DNA from: Prevotella sp.
GTDB lineage: Bacteria; Bacteroidota; Bacteroidia; Bacteroidales; Bacteroidaceae
DNA length: 60,954 nt
Reading direction: 5' to 3'
Assembly (NCBI GenBank): GCA_022773825.1
Contig: JALFOF010000109.1
Span: 1-60,954 of the forward strand
The notes beneath the pieces are model-generated. The model ran no database searches and was not told where the DNA came from. It saw nothing but the letters and a program-made list of their open reading frames with translations. Made by a program: the position numbers and the translations under genes. The first letter of the stretch is position 1; every line of letters begins with the position of its first letter. Below are positions 37,463 through 46,764 of this stretch, piece by piece.

Positions 37463-39775
37463 ATGAGAAAGAAATTTGTTTGTTTCCTCTGGAGTGCGAT
37501 AGTGGTGGCGGTGCTGGCAGCAGCACTGATGTTCACCGCTATATGGAAGGGCTGGATAGGCTATATGCCAGACATGGAGGAGTTGCAAAACCCCATAGAC
37601 CGTTACGCCACGCAGGTGTATAGCGCGGACGGTAAGGTGATAGGAACATGGAACATGAACAAGGAAAACCGCATACACGTGGGCTTTAACAAGATGAGCA
37701 CACATCTCGTGGAAGCACTCGTGGCAACGGAGGACGTGCGTTTCTATGACCATTCTGGCGTGGACTTCATTGCATTAATGCGCGCCATAGTGAAGCGAGG
37801 GCTGTTAGGACAGGCGAGTGCGGGAGGTGGTAGCACCATAACACAACAGCTTGCCAAGCAACTCTATTCGGAACAAGCCCACAGCACCGTGGAACGACTG
37901 ATGCAGAAACCCATAGAGTGGGTGATAGCTGTGAAGCTTGAACGCTTTTTTACCAAAGAGGAGATAGTGACAATGTACCTCAACCAGTTCGACTTCCTGC
38001 ACAATGCGGTGGGCATAAAGAACGCGGCTAATACCTATTTCAGCAAGGAACCGAAGGACCTCTCGTTAGAAGAGTCTGCCATGCTTATTGGATTGTGTAA
38101 GAATCCCTCATACTTTAACCCGGTGAGGCATAAAGAACGATGCCGTGAACGTCGCAACGTGGTGTTAGGGCAGATGGTCAAGGCTGGCTACATTACAGAG
38201 GCACAGTATACGGAAGCGTCAGCCAAGCCTATAGAACTGCGTTTTCATCGCGCGGACCACAAGGATGGTATAGCGACATATCTAAGGGAATTCCTCCGCA
38301 GATACCTCATGGCAAACGAGCCACGGCGCGATAACTACCCGGCATGGCAGCAGGTGCAGTATGTTATAGACTCCATAGCATGGGAGCAAGACCCACTGTA
38401 TGGGTGGTGCAACAAGAACTTAAAGAAGGACGGCACACCTTATAATATATATAGGGACGGACTGAAGGTGTTCACAACGATAGACTCTCGTATGCAGGAA
38501 TATGCCGAAGAGGCGGTCTATGCCCATGTGGCGAAATACCTGCAGCCAGCATTTGACCGCGAGAACCGTCGCAAGCCAAACGCTCCTTTCACCAATCAGT
38601 TAACGAAGAAGGAGGTTGCTCAGATACTCAATCGCTCTATAGTGCAGAGTGAGAGGTACAGGACAATGAAGGCGGCAGGGGCAAGCGAGGAGGAGATAAT
38701 GCGCTCATTCCGTGAGAAAACAGAGATGACGGTGTTCTCATATAAGGGTGAGATAGATACTGTCATGACGCCACTCGATTCCATACGCTATTACAAGTCG
38801 TTCCTGCGTTCGGGCTTCTGCTCTATGGATGTGAAGACAGGAGCGGTAAAAGCATACGTGGGAGGACTGGATTTTGCCCATTTCCAGTATGATATGGTCA
38901 TGGAGGGGCGCAGACAGGTGGGTTCAACGATAAAGCCTTTCCTCTATTCCTTAGCCATGGAGAACGGCTTCTCGCCTTGCGACCACGCCCCCAACGTGCA
39001 GCAGACCTACATCGTTGCCGGCAGGCCGTGGACTCCTCGCAACGCTTCCCGCTCGCATTACGGCGAGGCGGTGTCGCTGAAATGGGGACTGGCGCAGTCA
39101 AACAACTGGATTTCCGCGTACCTTATGTCGAGACTTGACGAACAGCAGTTTGTGCAATTACTGCGTGAGTACGGCATATACAATCCCGATATACACCCGT
39201 CCATGGCGCTTTGCCTTGGCCCTTGCGACATAACGGTGGGTGAGATGGTGAGTGCCTACACCGCTTTTGCTAATCACGGCATACGCTGTGCGCCCATGTT
39301 CGTGTCAAAGATAGAAGATGCCAACGGACAGGTCGTGGCTCGCTTTGAGCCGCGTGTCAACGAAGTAATATCCGAAGAGTCAGCCTTCAAGATGCTTGTG
39401 CTGCTCCAAGGCGTTGTGGATGGTGGTACGGGTAGCCGTATTCGCTTCAAATACAATATCCACGCACAGATGGGTGGCAAGACAGGAACTACCAACCGCA
39501 ACTCTGATGCTTGGTTCATCGGCGTAACACCCAACCTTGTTTCGGGTGTATGGGTAGGCGGAGAAGACCGCGATATACACTTCGACTCTATGGCAATGGG
39601 ACAGGGTGCCACGATGGCACTGCCAATTTATGCGTACTTCATGAAGAAAGTGTACCGCAACACGGCATTGCCATATCGTCCCGACGATGTCTTTGACCTG
39701 CCAGAAGGCTTCGATGGATGCTCCGAAGCCGTCAGTCAAGACGATATGATGGGCATAGAAGACGTGTTTGAATGA
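37463..39775 (+). CDS. Class A penicillin-binding protein (PBP1A-like)
   Basis: This bifunctional peptidoglycan synthase has 770 residues. A cytoplasmic start and single membrane helix (about 7-28) are followed by a GT51 transglycosylase domain, with the catalytic Glu in ATEDVRFYDHSGVD near residue 92 and GGSTITQQLAKQLY near 117-130. The transpeptidase domain has Ser-x-x-Lys in VGSTIKPFLY near residue 490, SNN in AQSNNWIS and KTG in GGKTGTTN. All catalytic residues are present. It is divergent from pyrB, with a -7 element TATTTTTG at 37429-37436. Confidence 0.95.
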   Translation: MRKKFVCFLWSAIVVAVLAAALMFTAIWKGWIGYMPDMEELQNPIDRYATQVYSADGKVIGTWNMNKENRIHVGFNKMSTHLVEALVATEDVRFYDHSGVDFIALMRAIVKRGLLGQASAGGGSTITQQLAKQLYSEQAHSTVERLMQKPIEWVIAVKLERFFTKEEIVTMYLNQFDFLHNAVGIKNAANTYFSKEPKDLSLEESAMLIGLCKNPSYFNPVRHKERCRERRNVVLGQMVKAGYITEAQYTEASAKPIELRFHRADHKDGIATYLREFLRRYLMANEPRRDNYPAWQQVQYVIDSIAWEQDPLYGWCNKNLKKDGTPYNIYRDGLKVFTTIDSRMQEYAEEAVYAHVAKYLQPAFDRENRRKPNAPFTNQLTKKEVAQILNRSIVQSERYRTMKAAGASEEEIMRSFREKTEMTVFSYKGEIDTVMTPLDSIRYYKSFLRSGFCSMDVKTGAVKAYVGGLDFAHFQYDMVMEGRRQVGSTIKPFLYSLAMENGFSPCDHAPNVQQTYIVAGRPWTPRNASRSHYGEAVSLKWGLAQSNNWISAYLMSRLDEQQFVQLLREYGIYNPDIHPSMALCLGPCDITVGEMVSAYTAFANHGIRCAPMFVSKIEDANGQVVARFEPRVNEVISEESAFKMLVLLQGVVDGGTGSRIRFKYNIHAQMGGKTGTTNRNSDAWFIGVTPNLVSGVWVGGEDRDIHFDSMAMGQGATMALPIYAYFMKKVYRNTALPYRPDDVFDLPEGFDGCSEAVSQDDMMGIEDVFE

Positions 39776-39799
39776 TTTTTTTCAAAAAAAACGTGAAAC

Positions 39800-39832
39800 T
39801 TTCGCTTGATTGAAAAAAATATAGTACATTTG
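39800..39832 (+). promoter_or_regulatory. Promoter of uxaC
   Basis: TACATTTG at 39825-39832 with TTTC at 39800-39803, 21 bases upstream. The leader is about 70 bases. Confidence 0.6.
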
Positions 39833-39910
39833 CAAAATAATACTGTATGTGACAGTAAGACCAACGATACTAAAACAATATAATACTAATTAAATCTAAT
39901 AGACACAGTA

Positions 39911-41326
39911 ATGAAGCAGTTTAATGACGAAAACTTCCTGCTCGAAACAGCTACCGCGCAGGACTTGTATCACAATCATGCGGCGAAGATGCCGATTATC
40001 GACTATCACTGTCACCTCATCCCTAAGATGGTGGCAGACAACAAGCGCTTTGACTCCATAGCACAGATATGGCTCATGGGCGACCACTACAAGTGGCGTG
40101 CTATGCGTTCCAACGGCGTTGACGAGCGTTTCTGCACAGGCAAGGACACTACCGACTGGGAGAAGTTTGAAAAGTGGGCGGAGACAGTGCCATACACCTT
40201 CCGTAATCCTCTCTACCACTGGACACACCTTGAGCTCAAGACGGCTTTCGGAATAGAGGAGACACTTAACCCGGAGAATGCGAAAGCCATTTACGACAAG
40301 TGTAATGACCTTATTGCCAACGACCCGAAGTTTACGCCACGCGGCTTGATGGCACACTACAATGTGGAGTTGGTATGTACAACAGACGACCCGGTAGATA
40401 GCCTTGAATACCATGATGTAGTGGCAGCGGACCCAACAAGCAAGACACGCATGATACCAGCGTGGAGACCCGACGCGGCAATGAACATCGAGGCAGCTAC
40501 ATTCAAGGCATACGTGGATAAGCTGTCAGAGGTGTCTGGCGTGGCAATATCTACCTTTAAGGATATGATAGACGCACTGCAGAAGCGCCACGACTTCTTC
40601 GCAAGCAAGGGCTGCAAGCTCTCTGACCACGGCATTGAGGAGTTCTACGACGAGCCTTACACCGCCGCGGAGATAGACACAATACTTGCAAAGGCCATCT
40701 CAGGAAAAGAAGTAACAGTGGAAGATCAGCGTAAGTACAAGCACGCCTTCTTGAAAGAAATGGCAGTAATGGACTACGAGGCAGGATGGACACAGCAGTT
40801 CCACTATGGTGCTATACGCAACAACAACACCCTTATGTTCAACAAGCTCGGCGCAGACACTGGCTTCGACTCTATTGGTGAGTTCACTACAGCAAAAGCG
40901 ATGAGTCATTTCCTTGACGAACTGAACATGGAAGGTAAACTGGCGAAGACCATACTCTACAACCTCAACCCATGTGCCAACGAAGTAATTGCCACTATGC
41001 TTGGTAACTTCCAGGACGGTTCTTGCCCCGGCAAGATACAGTGGGGCTCTGGCTGGTGGTTCCTCGACCAGAAGGACGGCATGGAGAAGCAGATGAACGC
41101 GCTCTCACTGCTCGGACTCTTGTCACGCTTCGTGGGTATGCTCACCGACTCCCGCTCATTCCTCTCTTATCCAAGGCATGAGTATTTCCGCCGCACACTC
41201 TGTAACCTCATCGGTAAGGACATAGAAAACGGTCTGATACCATTCAAGGGTTACGAGGAGCAGCGTGTAAGACAAATGATAGAGGACATTTGCTATAACA
41301 ACGCCAAGAACTATTTTAACTTCTGA
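39911..41326 (+). CDS. uxaC: Uronate isomerase
   Basis: UxaC converts galacturonate to tagaturonate and glucuronate to fructuronate, the entry step of the pathway completed by UxaA, KdgK and Eda at 17-22 kb. The protein has 471 residues. The metal-binding start IIDYHCHLIPK is near residues 28-38, and the conserved GMLTDSRSFLSYPRHEYFRR lies near the C-terminus. It has its own promoter and no linked uronate genes on either side. uxaB was not seen. Confidence 0.96.
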   Translation: MKQFNDENFLLETATAQDLYHNHAAKMPIIDYHCHLIPKMVADNKRFDSIAQIWLMGDHYKWRAMRSNGVDERFCTGKDTTDWEKFEKWAETVPYTFRNPLYHWTHLELKTAFGIEETLNPENAKAIYDKCNDLIANDPKFTPRGLMAHYNVELVCTTDDPVDSLEYHDVVAADPTSKTRMIPAWRPDAAMNIEAATFKAYVDKLSEVSGVAISTFKDMIDALQKRHDFFASKGCKLSDHGIEEFYDEPYTAAEIDTILAKAISGKEVTVEDQRKYKHAFLKEMAVMDYEAGWTQQFHYGAIRNNNTLMFNKLGADTGFDSIGEFTTAKAMSHFLDELNMEGKLAKTILYNLNPCANEVIATMLGNFQDGSCPGKIQWGSGWWFLDQKDGMEKQMNALSLLGLLSRFVGMLTDSRSFLSYPRHEYFRRTLCNLIGKDIENGLIPFKGYEEQRVRQMIEDICYNNAKNYFNF

Positions 41327-41386
41327 TTTAAGTATTAAGTAAAGGTAAATAATCGGAACCTTTGCGGAATGGCTACGCGGCAGTAT

Positions 41387-41474
41387 GCCAATACCGTAGA
41401 GATTACATGCTAATAGCATTGATATTGCAAGGTAAAAGCTATGCTTTTGTAATGCAATGTCAATGCTTTTATTT
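41387..41474. repeat. 4 x 22-bp palindromic tandem array, copy B4
   Basis: Units at 41387, 41409, 41431 and 41453 have cores AATACCGTAGAGATTAC, AATAGCATTGATATTGC, AAAAGCTATGCTTTTGT and AATGTCAATGCTTTTAT. The first is the most degenerate (13 of 17 against the consensus). The array lies 60 bases after uxaC in the 314-base gap before tRNA-Pro. Confidence 0.75.
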
Positions 41475-41563
41475 TCTTATTGAACCATTGAGTGATGCAA
41501 AGGGTCTTCAAAAAGCCAAAAGACAAGGAAAATACGGTTAAAGAAAAAAAAGTATCCAAAAAA

Positions 41564-41595
41564 TTTGGTGGTTACAAAAAAAAGCAGTACCTTTG
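41564..41595 (+). promoter_or_regulatory. Promoter of tRNA-Pro
   Basis: TTTG at 41564-41567 and TACCTTTG at 41588-41595 are 20 bases apart. Confidence 0.78.
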
Positions 41596-41640
41596 CACCG
41601 CATTTGAGAAACGAGACGCATCGTTCAACCCACAATGCAC

Positions 41641-41713
41641 CGGGGTGTAGCGCAGTTGGTAGCGTTCCTGGTTTGGGACCAGGCTGTCGCAGGTTCGAGT
41701 CCTGTCACCCCGA
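41641..41713 (+). tRNA. tRNA-Pro (TGG)
   Basis: A 73-base cloverleaf: acceptor CGGGGTG/CACCCCG, anticodon stem CCTGG/CCAGG with loop TTTGGGA (anticodon TGG) and T loop TTCGAGT. CCA is not encoded. Confidence 0.95.
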
Positions 41714-41725
41714 CAAAGCACAGAG

Positions 41726-41761
41726 GAAGCATCGAGAATTTTTTCGGTGCTTCTTTTTTTT
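41726..41761 (+). terminator. Intrinsic terminator of tRNA-Pro
   Basis: A 10-bp stem (41726-41735 with 41744-41753, one G-T pair) is followed by eight or more T. leuB starts 65 bases later. Confidence 0.85.
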
Positions 41762-41825
41762 AAGAAGGCGCTGCCCCTATTAGAAAACAAGAAATAACAA
41801 TAAAAGAAACAAACATATTTTGCTT

Positions 41826-42908
41826 ATGAAACTGAACATCGCAGTTCTGGCCGGCGACGGCATCGGACCAGAAATCATGGAACAAGGTGTTGCCGTAATG
41901 TCTGCCGTAGCAGAGAAGTATGGTCATGAAGTGACTTACAAAGAAGCACTCTGCGGCGCGCACGCCATAGACGAAGTTGGTGATCCCTTCCCGGAAGAGA
42001 CATACCAGATATGTGAAGCTGCCGACGCGGTACTCTTCGCGTCAGTAGGCGACCCCAAGTTCGACAATAACCCTTCAGCCAAAGTGCGCCCCGAACAGGG
42101 ACTGCTCGCCATGCGCAAGAAGCTCGGCCTCTATGCCAACATACGTCCTGTTACCACATTCGACTGCCTTGTGCACAAGTCACCGCTGAAAGACGAGATA
42201 GTACGTGGCGCGGACTTTATCTGCATACGTGAGCTGACTGGTGGAATGTACTTCGGAAAGAAGCAAGAGCCTGCCATGAACGACGAGATAGGAACAGAAG
42301 ATGCCCTTGACACAAACTACTACACACGCCCCGAGGTAGAGCGCATACTGAAAGTGGCATACCAATACGCACGCCAGCGCCGTAAGCATCTGACCGTAGT
42401 AGATAAAGCAAACGTACTCGCCTCTTCACGTCTCTGGCGTAAGGTAGCGCAGGAAATGGCACCACAGTACCCCGATGTCACCACTGACTACATGTACGTG
42501 GATAACGCCGCAATGCGCATGATACAAGAGCCTAAGTTCTTTGATGTCATGGTGACAGAGAACACCTTTGGCGACATCCTTACAGACGAGGGTTCATGCA
42601 TCACAGGCTCCATGGGACTGTTGCCCTCAGCCTCTACTGGTAGCTCTACACCCGTCTTCGAACCAATCCACGGCTCATGGCCGCAGGGTAAAGGTCTGAA
42701 CATCGCCAACCCTCTCGCGCAGATACTCTCTGTGGCAATGCTCTACGAGTACTTTGGTCTCAAGGAAGAAGGCGCGCTCATCCGCAAGGCAGTGGACGCA
42801 TCACTCGACCAGAACGTACGCACTCCGGAGATACAGGTAGAGGGCGGTGCCAAGTATGGCACAAAGGAAGTCGGCGAATGGATTGTTGATTTCATCAAGA
42901 AGGCATAA
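41826..42908 (+). CDS. leuB: 3-isopropylmalate dehydrogenase
   Basis: LeuB oxidatively decarboxylates 3-isopropylmalate with NAD in leucine synthesis. From the ATG at 41826 the protein has 360 residues; a TTG two codons upstream is also in frame. The start [15 protein letters not shown] is near residues 7-21. The substrate-binding arginines lie in the [12 protein letters not shown] region, and the Asp/metal site in [12 protein letters not shown]. The other leu genes are not adjacent, which is unusual for a biosynthetic operon. The TPR gene follows after 14 bases. Confidence 0.95.
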   Translation: MKLNIAVLAGDGIGPEIMEQGVAVMSAVAEKYGHEVTYKEALCGAHAIDEVGDPFPEETYQICEAADAVLFASVGDPKFDNNPSAKVRPEQGLLAMRKKLGLYANIRPVTTFDCLVHKSPLKDEIVRGADFICIRELTGGMYFGKKQEPAMNDEIGTEDALDTNYYTRPEVERILKVAYQYARQRRKHLTVVDKANVLASSRLWRKVAQEMAPQYPDVTTDYMYVDNAAMRMIQEPKFFDVMVTENTFGDILTDEGSCITGSMGLLPSASTGSSTPVFEPIHGSWPQGKGLNIANPLAQILSVAMLYEYFGLKEEGALIRKAVDASLDQNVRTPEIQVEGGAKYGTKEVGEWIVDFIKKA

Positions 42909-42922
42909 CACTGTCCTGACAG

Positions 42923-43642
42923 ATGCGTAAACCATTAATACTGTTCACGCTACTCCTGCTTGCACTGAGTGCGAAAGCTCAGAGCCAGCAAGAGTGGCGT
43001 GATTCGCTTTCCACGCTCACCACTCTGATAGAACGTCATCCGCGCAATGTCCCCCTGCGCCTCCATAAGGCTGCCGCGAACATAGAACTCGGGCAGTGGC
43101 AGTATGCTCTTGACGAATACACCACTGTCCTTTCCCTCGACCCGGGCAACCTCACTGCACTTTATTACCGTGGCTTCGTAAACCAGCACCTTGGCAGGTA
43201 CGCTTTTGCAAGGCAGGACTACGAGCAGGTGCTGAAGGCCGAGCCCCTCAACTCCCATGCACTGATGGGATTAATACTTACAGACCTTGCCGACCACCGG
43301 CTGACCCAAGCCTTCGACCGCGCCAACCATCTTGTGGCGCAGATACCAGACGATGCCGAGGCATTGGCTGTAAGAGCTGAGGTGGAAGTCCAGCTGGAGA
43401 TGATAGATGCCGCGGTGATGGACATAGAGAAGGCAATAAAAATAGAAGACGTGAAGGCACAGCGGAAATACCCCGCATCCATGGACGACAACATCACCAG
43501 CTACCAGCTCACCGCCTTCTCGCTTTATATGCGGCAGGGTAACAAACGCAAGGCGAGGCAGGCACTCGATTATCTAATGAAGATTGGGGTGCCAAAAGCA
43601 TATCTGGCTGAGTACTACTCCCAGATAGACAAAAAGAAATGA
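42923..43642 (+). CDS. Exported TPR protein
   Basis: The protein has 239 residues with a signal peptide (about 1-19, cleavage after AKA) and tetratricopeptide repeats through residue ~155, for example ALDEYTTVLSLDPGNLTALY and YAFARQDYEQVLKAEPLNSH. The C-terminal third continues as helices. It probably mediates protein contacts in the periplasm; no partner is evident. It lies 14 bases after leuB, but a functional link is not implied. The 164-base gap after it shows no gene. Confidence 0.8.
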   Translation: MRKPLILFTLLLLALSAKAQSQQEWRDSLSTLTTLIERHPRNVPLRLHKAAANIELGQWQYALDEYTTVLSLDPGNLTALYYRGFVNQHLGRYAFARQDYEQVLKAEPLNSHALMGLILTDLADHRLTQAFDRANHLVAQIPDDAEALAVRAEVEVQLEMIDAAVMDIEKAIKIEDVKAQRKYPASMDDNITSYQLTAFSLYMRQGNKRKARQALDYLMKIGVPKAYLAEYYSQIDKKK

Positions 43643-43806
43643 CACACCATCTTGGACGCCTTTGTCGTTGTCACTGCTCCACTGAGTGCAGGATATGCTT
43701 ACGAAGGTTGGTGAGGTGAATGTCGTCTGCCGTATATGGACCGCAGCAAGGCGGAAAGGGAGAGATTGTAAGTGGCTGCGGTGCAGTTAAACCCAAATCG
43801 GTTGTT

Positions 43807-45015
43807 TTATAGTCCCAACTTCTTCTTTATGTCTTTTGGCAGTGCGTCTTTGTTAATAAGGAAGTCCATTGTCTTGGCTACGATGTAGTTCTTGGTCATA
43901 TACCATATACCTTTGTATTCTCCCGTTTTACCCCATGAGTTTTTCACCATGTAGTATTCGCGGCCGTTCTGGTCCTTTGCCTTGCCGTATATTTGCATCC
44001 CGTGGTCGTCAGTCAGTTGCCAGTTATCGAACTCTTCTTGCCTCTGCTCTTGCGACGGAGTAAGCTCTGGGACACTAACTCCCAGTCCCTGTATCTTATC
44101 TTTCTTCTCTTTGGCAGAGAGCTTCAGCCACTTTGCCATGTCAGAGCCGTCCATGTCCTGCGTCTTCTTTATATCGGCAAGCACGGCGAGACCTTCGCGG
44201 GTGAAACCTTCTTCTGACACATCGCCTCCCCATGCTATGGTGTAACCGTTGTCAATGGCATGGTCTATTATGCGTGCTATGTCATCTATGGGGACGTTCC
44301 ATGACATTCCTTGACGCCAGTTGTCTTGCACCTCCACGGGGAACTCCGTCCAAAAAGGATGATGTGTGTAGGATGTAATAGAAACATAGTCGTCCCAATT
44401 AAGTCCGAGGCTCTTGGCAAACGACTGCGGCGTATATGTCTTGCCGTCATAGACGAAGCTCTCCGGCACCTTGCCGATGTAAGCGTCTATGATGCCTTGC
44501 AGTCCGTTCTTCCATGCAGGCGACAGCTTTTGCAACTTTGAGGTGGCAAGGGTCTTGACGTATGGCGGCATGACAAGGAAGAACTCGCTGAAGTTATTTA
44601 ATGTGTCACCGTACATGGTGCCTGGCAGTGGCATAGCTTCTTCAGGGCAGATGCCGTAGTTTTTCAGTATGTACTGCACGTCATAAGCTGAGCCGCCTTG
44701 CTCAAATTGCATATCGCCATGTAGTCGCACGGTGTGTACGGCACGGTCCATGTAGTTTTTGTTGCAGACAAACATTTCTGAGAGGTCGTAGGTCTTGCCC
44801 GTCTTCTTTATTATTTCAGACTCGAAGAAGGCGAGGGTGGAGTAGTCCCAACACGTGCCGGAACGGCTTTGGTTCTTAATGGAGGTGATGGGATTCTCTT
44901 TTATTACGGTGAACACAGGTTTGTTCTTGTCCACGCTATCTGTCTTCAAACTGTCTGTTGTCTCTGCCGTCGCTGTCAGGCAGCAGCCGAGAAGTAATAG
45001 TGTTAGAGTTTTCAT
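43807..45015 (-). CDS. C1-family cysteine peptidase (PepC/bleomycin hydrolase type), exported
   Basis: The protein has 402 residues with papain-fold catalytic residues: Cys in RSGTCWDYSTLAFFE near residue 56, His in TDDHGMQIYG near 339-341 and Asn in MVKNSWGKTG near 362. PepC enzymes are usually cytoplasmic aminopeptidases, but this one starts with a signal sequence ending in LLLGC (Cys11), consistent with a lipoprotein. It is last of a minus-strand series and is separated from the double ABC gene by an 8-bp repeat element that starts 8 bases before its ATG. Confidence 0.9.
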   Translation of the reverse strand: MKTLTLLLLGCCLTATAETTDSLKTDSVDKNKPVFTVIKENPITSIKNQSRSGTCWDYSTLAFFESEIIKKTGKTYDLSEMFVCNKNYMDRAVHTVRLHGDMQFEQGGSAYDVQYILKNYGICPEEAMPLPGTMYGDTLNNFSEFFLVMPPYVKTLATSKLQKLSPAWKNGLQGIIDAYIGKVPESFVYDGKTYTPQSFAKSLGLNWDDYVSITSYTHHPFWTEFPVEVQDNWRQGMSWNVPIDDIARIIDHAIDNGYTIAWGGDVSEEGFTREGLAVLADIKKTQDMDGSDMAKWLKLSAKEKKDKIQGLGVSVPELTPSQEQRQEEFDNWQLTDDHGMQIYGKAKDQNGREYYMVKNSWGKTGEYKGIWYMTKNYIVAKTMDFLINKDALPKDIKKKLGL

Positions 45016-45023
45016 TGTTTCAT

Positions 45024-45122
45024 TGTTTAGTGGTTTGGCTGTTTAGTGGTTTGGTTGTTTAGTGGTTGGGCTATTGGTATACATTTAACTAAACCACCAA
45101 ACCACTAAACCACTAAACCACT
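45024..45122. repeat. Inverted 8-bp repeat element, copy A3
   Basis: TTGTTTAG/TGGTTTGG-type units (45024-45070), a short centre, then the complement (45087-45122). It fills the space between the double ABC gene and the C1 peptidase gene. Its edge overlaps the TAG stop of the ABC gene. Confidence 0.83.
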
Positions 45123-46599
45123 ACTCATGCCTTTTTAAGTATATGCTGTTTGTGATGCACTTAGGGAGGTTTTCCTTGTAGTGCGTCACCATTATTAGAG
45201 TCTTGTTCTTACGCTGACAGAAAGTGTCGATAATGTCTTTTACGAGCTCACCCCGCTCTGCGTCAAGGCCGTGCAGGGGTTCATCGAGTATCAGCAGTTC
45301 TGGGTCTTTTACGAAGGCTCTTGCAAGGAGAACCATACGCTGTTCGCCGCTTGACAACTTCAGGAAGGTGCGTTCTGCAAGGTCTTCTATACGGAAGATG
45401 CGCATCCATTTGCGACAGATGGTATAGTCTTGCTCTGTGGGTTTGACGTATAGTCCTACGGAGTCTTTCAGTCCGGAGGCTACTATGCGTATTGCCGGCA
45501 TATCGCGGTTGTATGCTCTATGCATCTCTGGCGATACGTAACCTATGTGTTTCTTTATGTCCCAGATGCTCTCACCGTGTCCACGTTGCTGGTCGAAGAG
45601 TACTATGTCACAAGCGTAGCTTTGTGGGTTATCAGCGCAGACGAGGCTGAGAAGAGTGGATTTGCCAGCGCCATTTTGTCCAGACAGTGCCCATTTCTCG
45701 CCGTTGCATACTGTCCAGTTCAGCTGGTCGAGTATGGTACGTGCGCCATAGCGTATAGAGACGTTGTTCATCCTCACTACTTCCTGTGTGTTGTATTCGT
45801 CGCTACGGTATGGCAGGTTTATTATCTCTTGCTTCGCTTCTGCGGTTAATGTGCTTTTTGCTGACAGGGTAGCAGTCTTGAAGTATTCCGCCCTCGTCAC
45901 TTTTGGCAGCACTACGCGGTTCCTTACTGGCACCACGTGGGTAATGAACTTAGGTATGTCCTCGTCTTTTGCCAGCACCAGAATAATCTGAAGGGCTCTT
46001 TCTGTGCTTATTGTCTCCAGCAGTTCACGCAGTTGCTGGCGTGTTTCTTTGTCGAGACCAATGAAGGGATTATCCATTATCAGCACTCTCGGGGCGGTCA
46101 TAAGCACGCGGCACAGTTGCAGTTTACGCAGTTCGCCCGATGACAGCAATATGATGTATTTGTCGAGCAGGAAGCGTAAGTTGAACATATCATATAGATG
46201 TTCCTTGAATGTGCGCCTATCCTCTGTGTCTTCGCCAGCCCGCAGGTATGCTTCTTCCAGTACCTGTGCAACTGTTGGCGTGCTGTCGTCTATCTCCATC
46301 TGGTTCCATCGTTGCTGCAGATAGTATGTGCGGTCGTTGTCGCCACCGTAGGTGTCGCGGAAGGTGATGTATTTTATGTTGTCTGACGTGAGGCGTGATG
46401 TGTGTGGCGAGAAATCATATTTCACGTCTTGCATCAGCAGAGGATGACTGCCTGTCAGTATATCTACCAGCATAGACTTGCCGCTGGCGTTAGGTCCTAC
46501 AATGGCAATGTGCTCATTGTTGGCAAGTTCAAAATCTACTGGCTCTGCCATACGCCATTCCGGCATACGCGTAACGCCGTTGTGAACGGAAATTATCAT
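45121..46599 (-). CDS. Double ATP-binding cassette protein, ModF-like
   Basis: The protein has 492 residues with two ABC domains and no membrane segment. Walker A1 is GPNASGKSM near 34-42 and A2 GQNGAGKST near 315-323. Signature-like segments are LSSGELRKLQL and LSSGEQRMVLL, and the Walker B sequences are LIMDNP and LILDEP. The first site has Asn-Pro instead of Asp/Glu-Pro at the end of Walker B, so it may hydrolyse ATP poorly. The layout matches ModF/PhrA-like proteins, whose function is uncertain. The ATG is directly preceded by a repeat element that would form its entire leader. Confidence 0.82.
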   Translation of the reverse strand: MIISVHNGVTRMPEWRMAEPVDFELANNEHIAIVGPNASGKSMLVDILTGSHPLLMQDVKYDFSPHTSRLTSDNIKYITFRDTYGGDNDRTYYLQQRWNQMEIDDSTPTVAQVLEEAYLRAGEDTEDRRTFKEHLYDMFNLRFLLDKYIILLSSGELRKLQLCRVLMTAPRVLIMDNPFIGLDKETRQQLRELLETISTERALQIILVLAKDEDIPKFITHVVPVRNRVVLPKVTRAEYFKTATLSAKSTLTAEAKQEIINLPYRSDEYNTQEVVRMNNVSIRYGARTILDQLNWTVCNGEKWALSGQNGAGKSTLLSLVCADNPQSYACDIVLFDQQRGHGESIWDIKKHIGYVSPEMHRAYNRDMPAIRIVASGLKDSVGLYVKPTEQDYTICRKWMRIFRIEDLAERTFLKLSSGEQRMVLLARAFVKDPELLILDEPLHGLDAERGELVKDIIDTFCQRKNKTLIMVTHYKENLPKCITNSIYLKRHE

Positions 46600-46764
46600 T
46601 TTAGTTGTTTAGTTGTTTAGTTGTTTAGTTGTTTAGTTGTTTAGTTGTTTAGTTGTTTAGTTGTTTGGTGGTTTGGTTATTTAGTTATTTAGTTGTTTAG
46701 TCGTTTAGTTGGTTGCATATTTGGTGGTTTACTACACATAACTAAACAACTAAACAACTAACTA
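46600..46764. repeat. 8-bp tandem repeat element, copy A4
   Basis: Eight perfect TTAGTTGT units (46601-46664), then about six imperfect ones to 46728, a short centre, and a complementary arm (46739-46764). The element spans the whole gap from the ruvC stop to the start codon of the double ABC gene. It is the purest of the four copies and the most likely to vary in length by slippage. Confidence 0.88.

Noticed and set aside
41565..41783. Short frame across tRNA-Pro
   Set aside because: It reads straight through the tRNA cloverleaf and its terminator.
46600..46764. TTGTTTAG repeats as an insertion sequence or telomere-like end
   Set aside because: No transposase, no target duplication and no sequence end; they are simple 8-bp repeats with an inverted layout.
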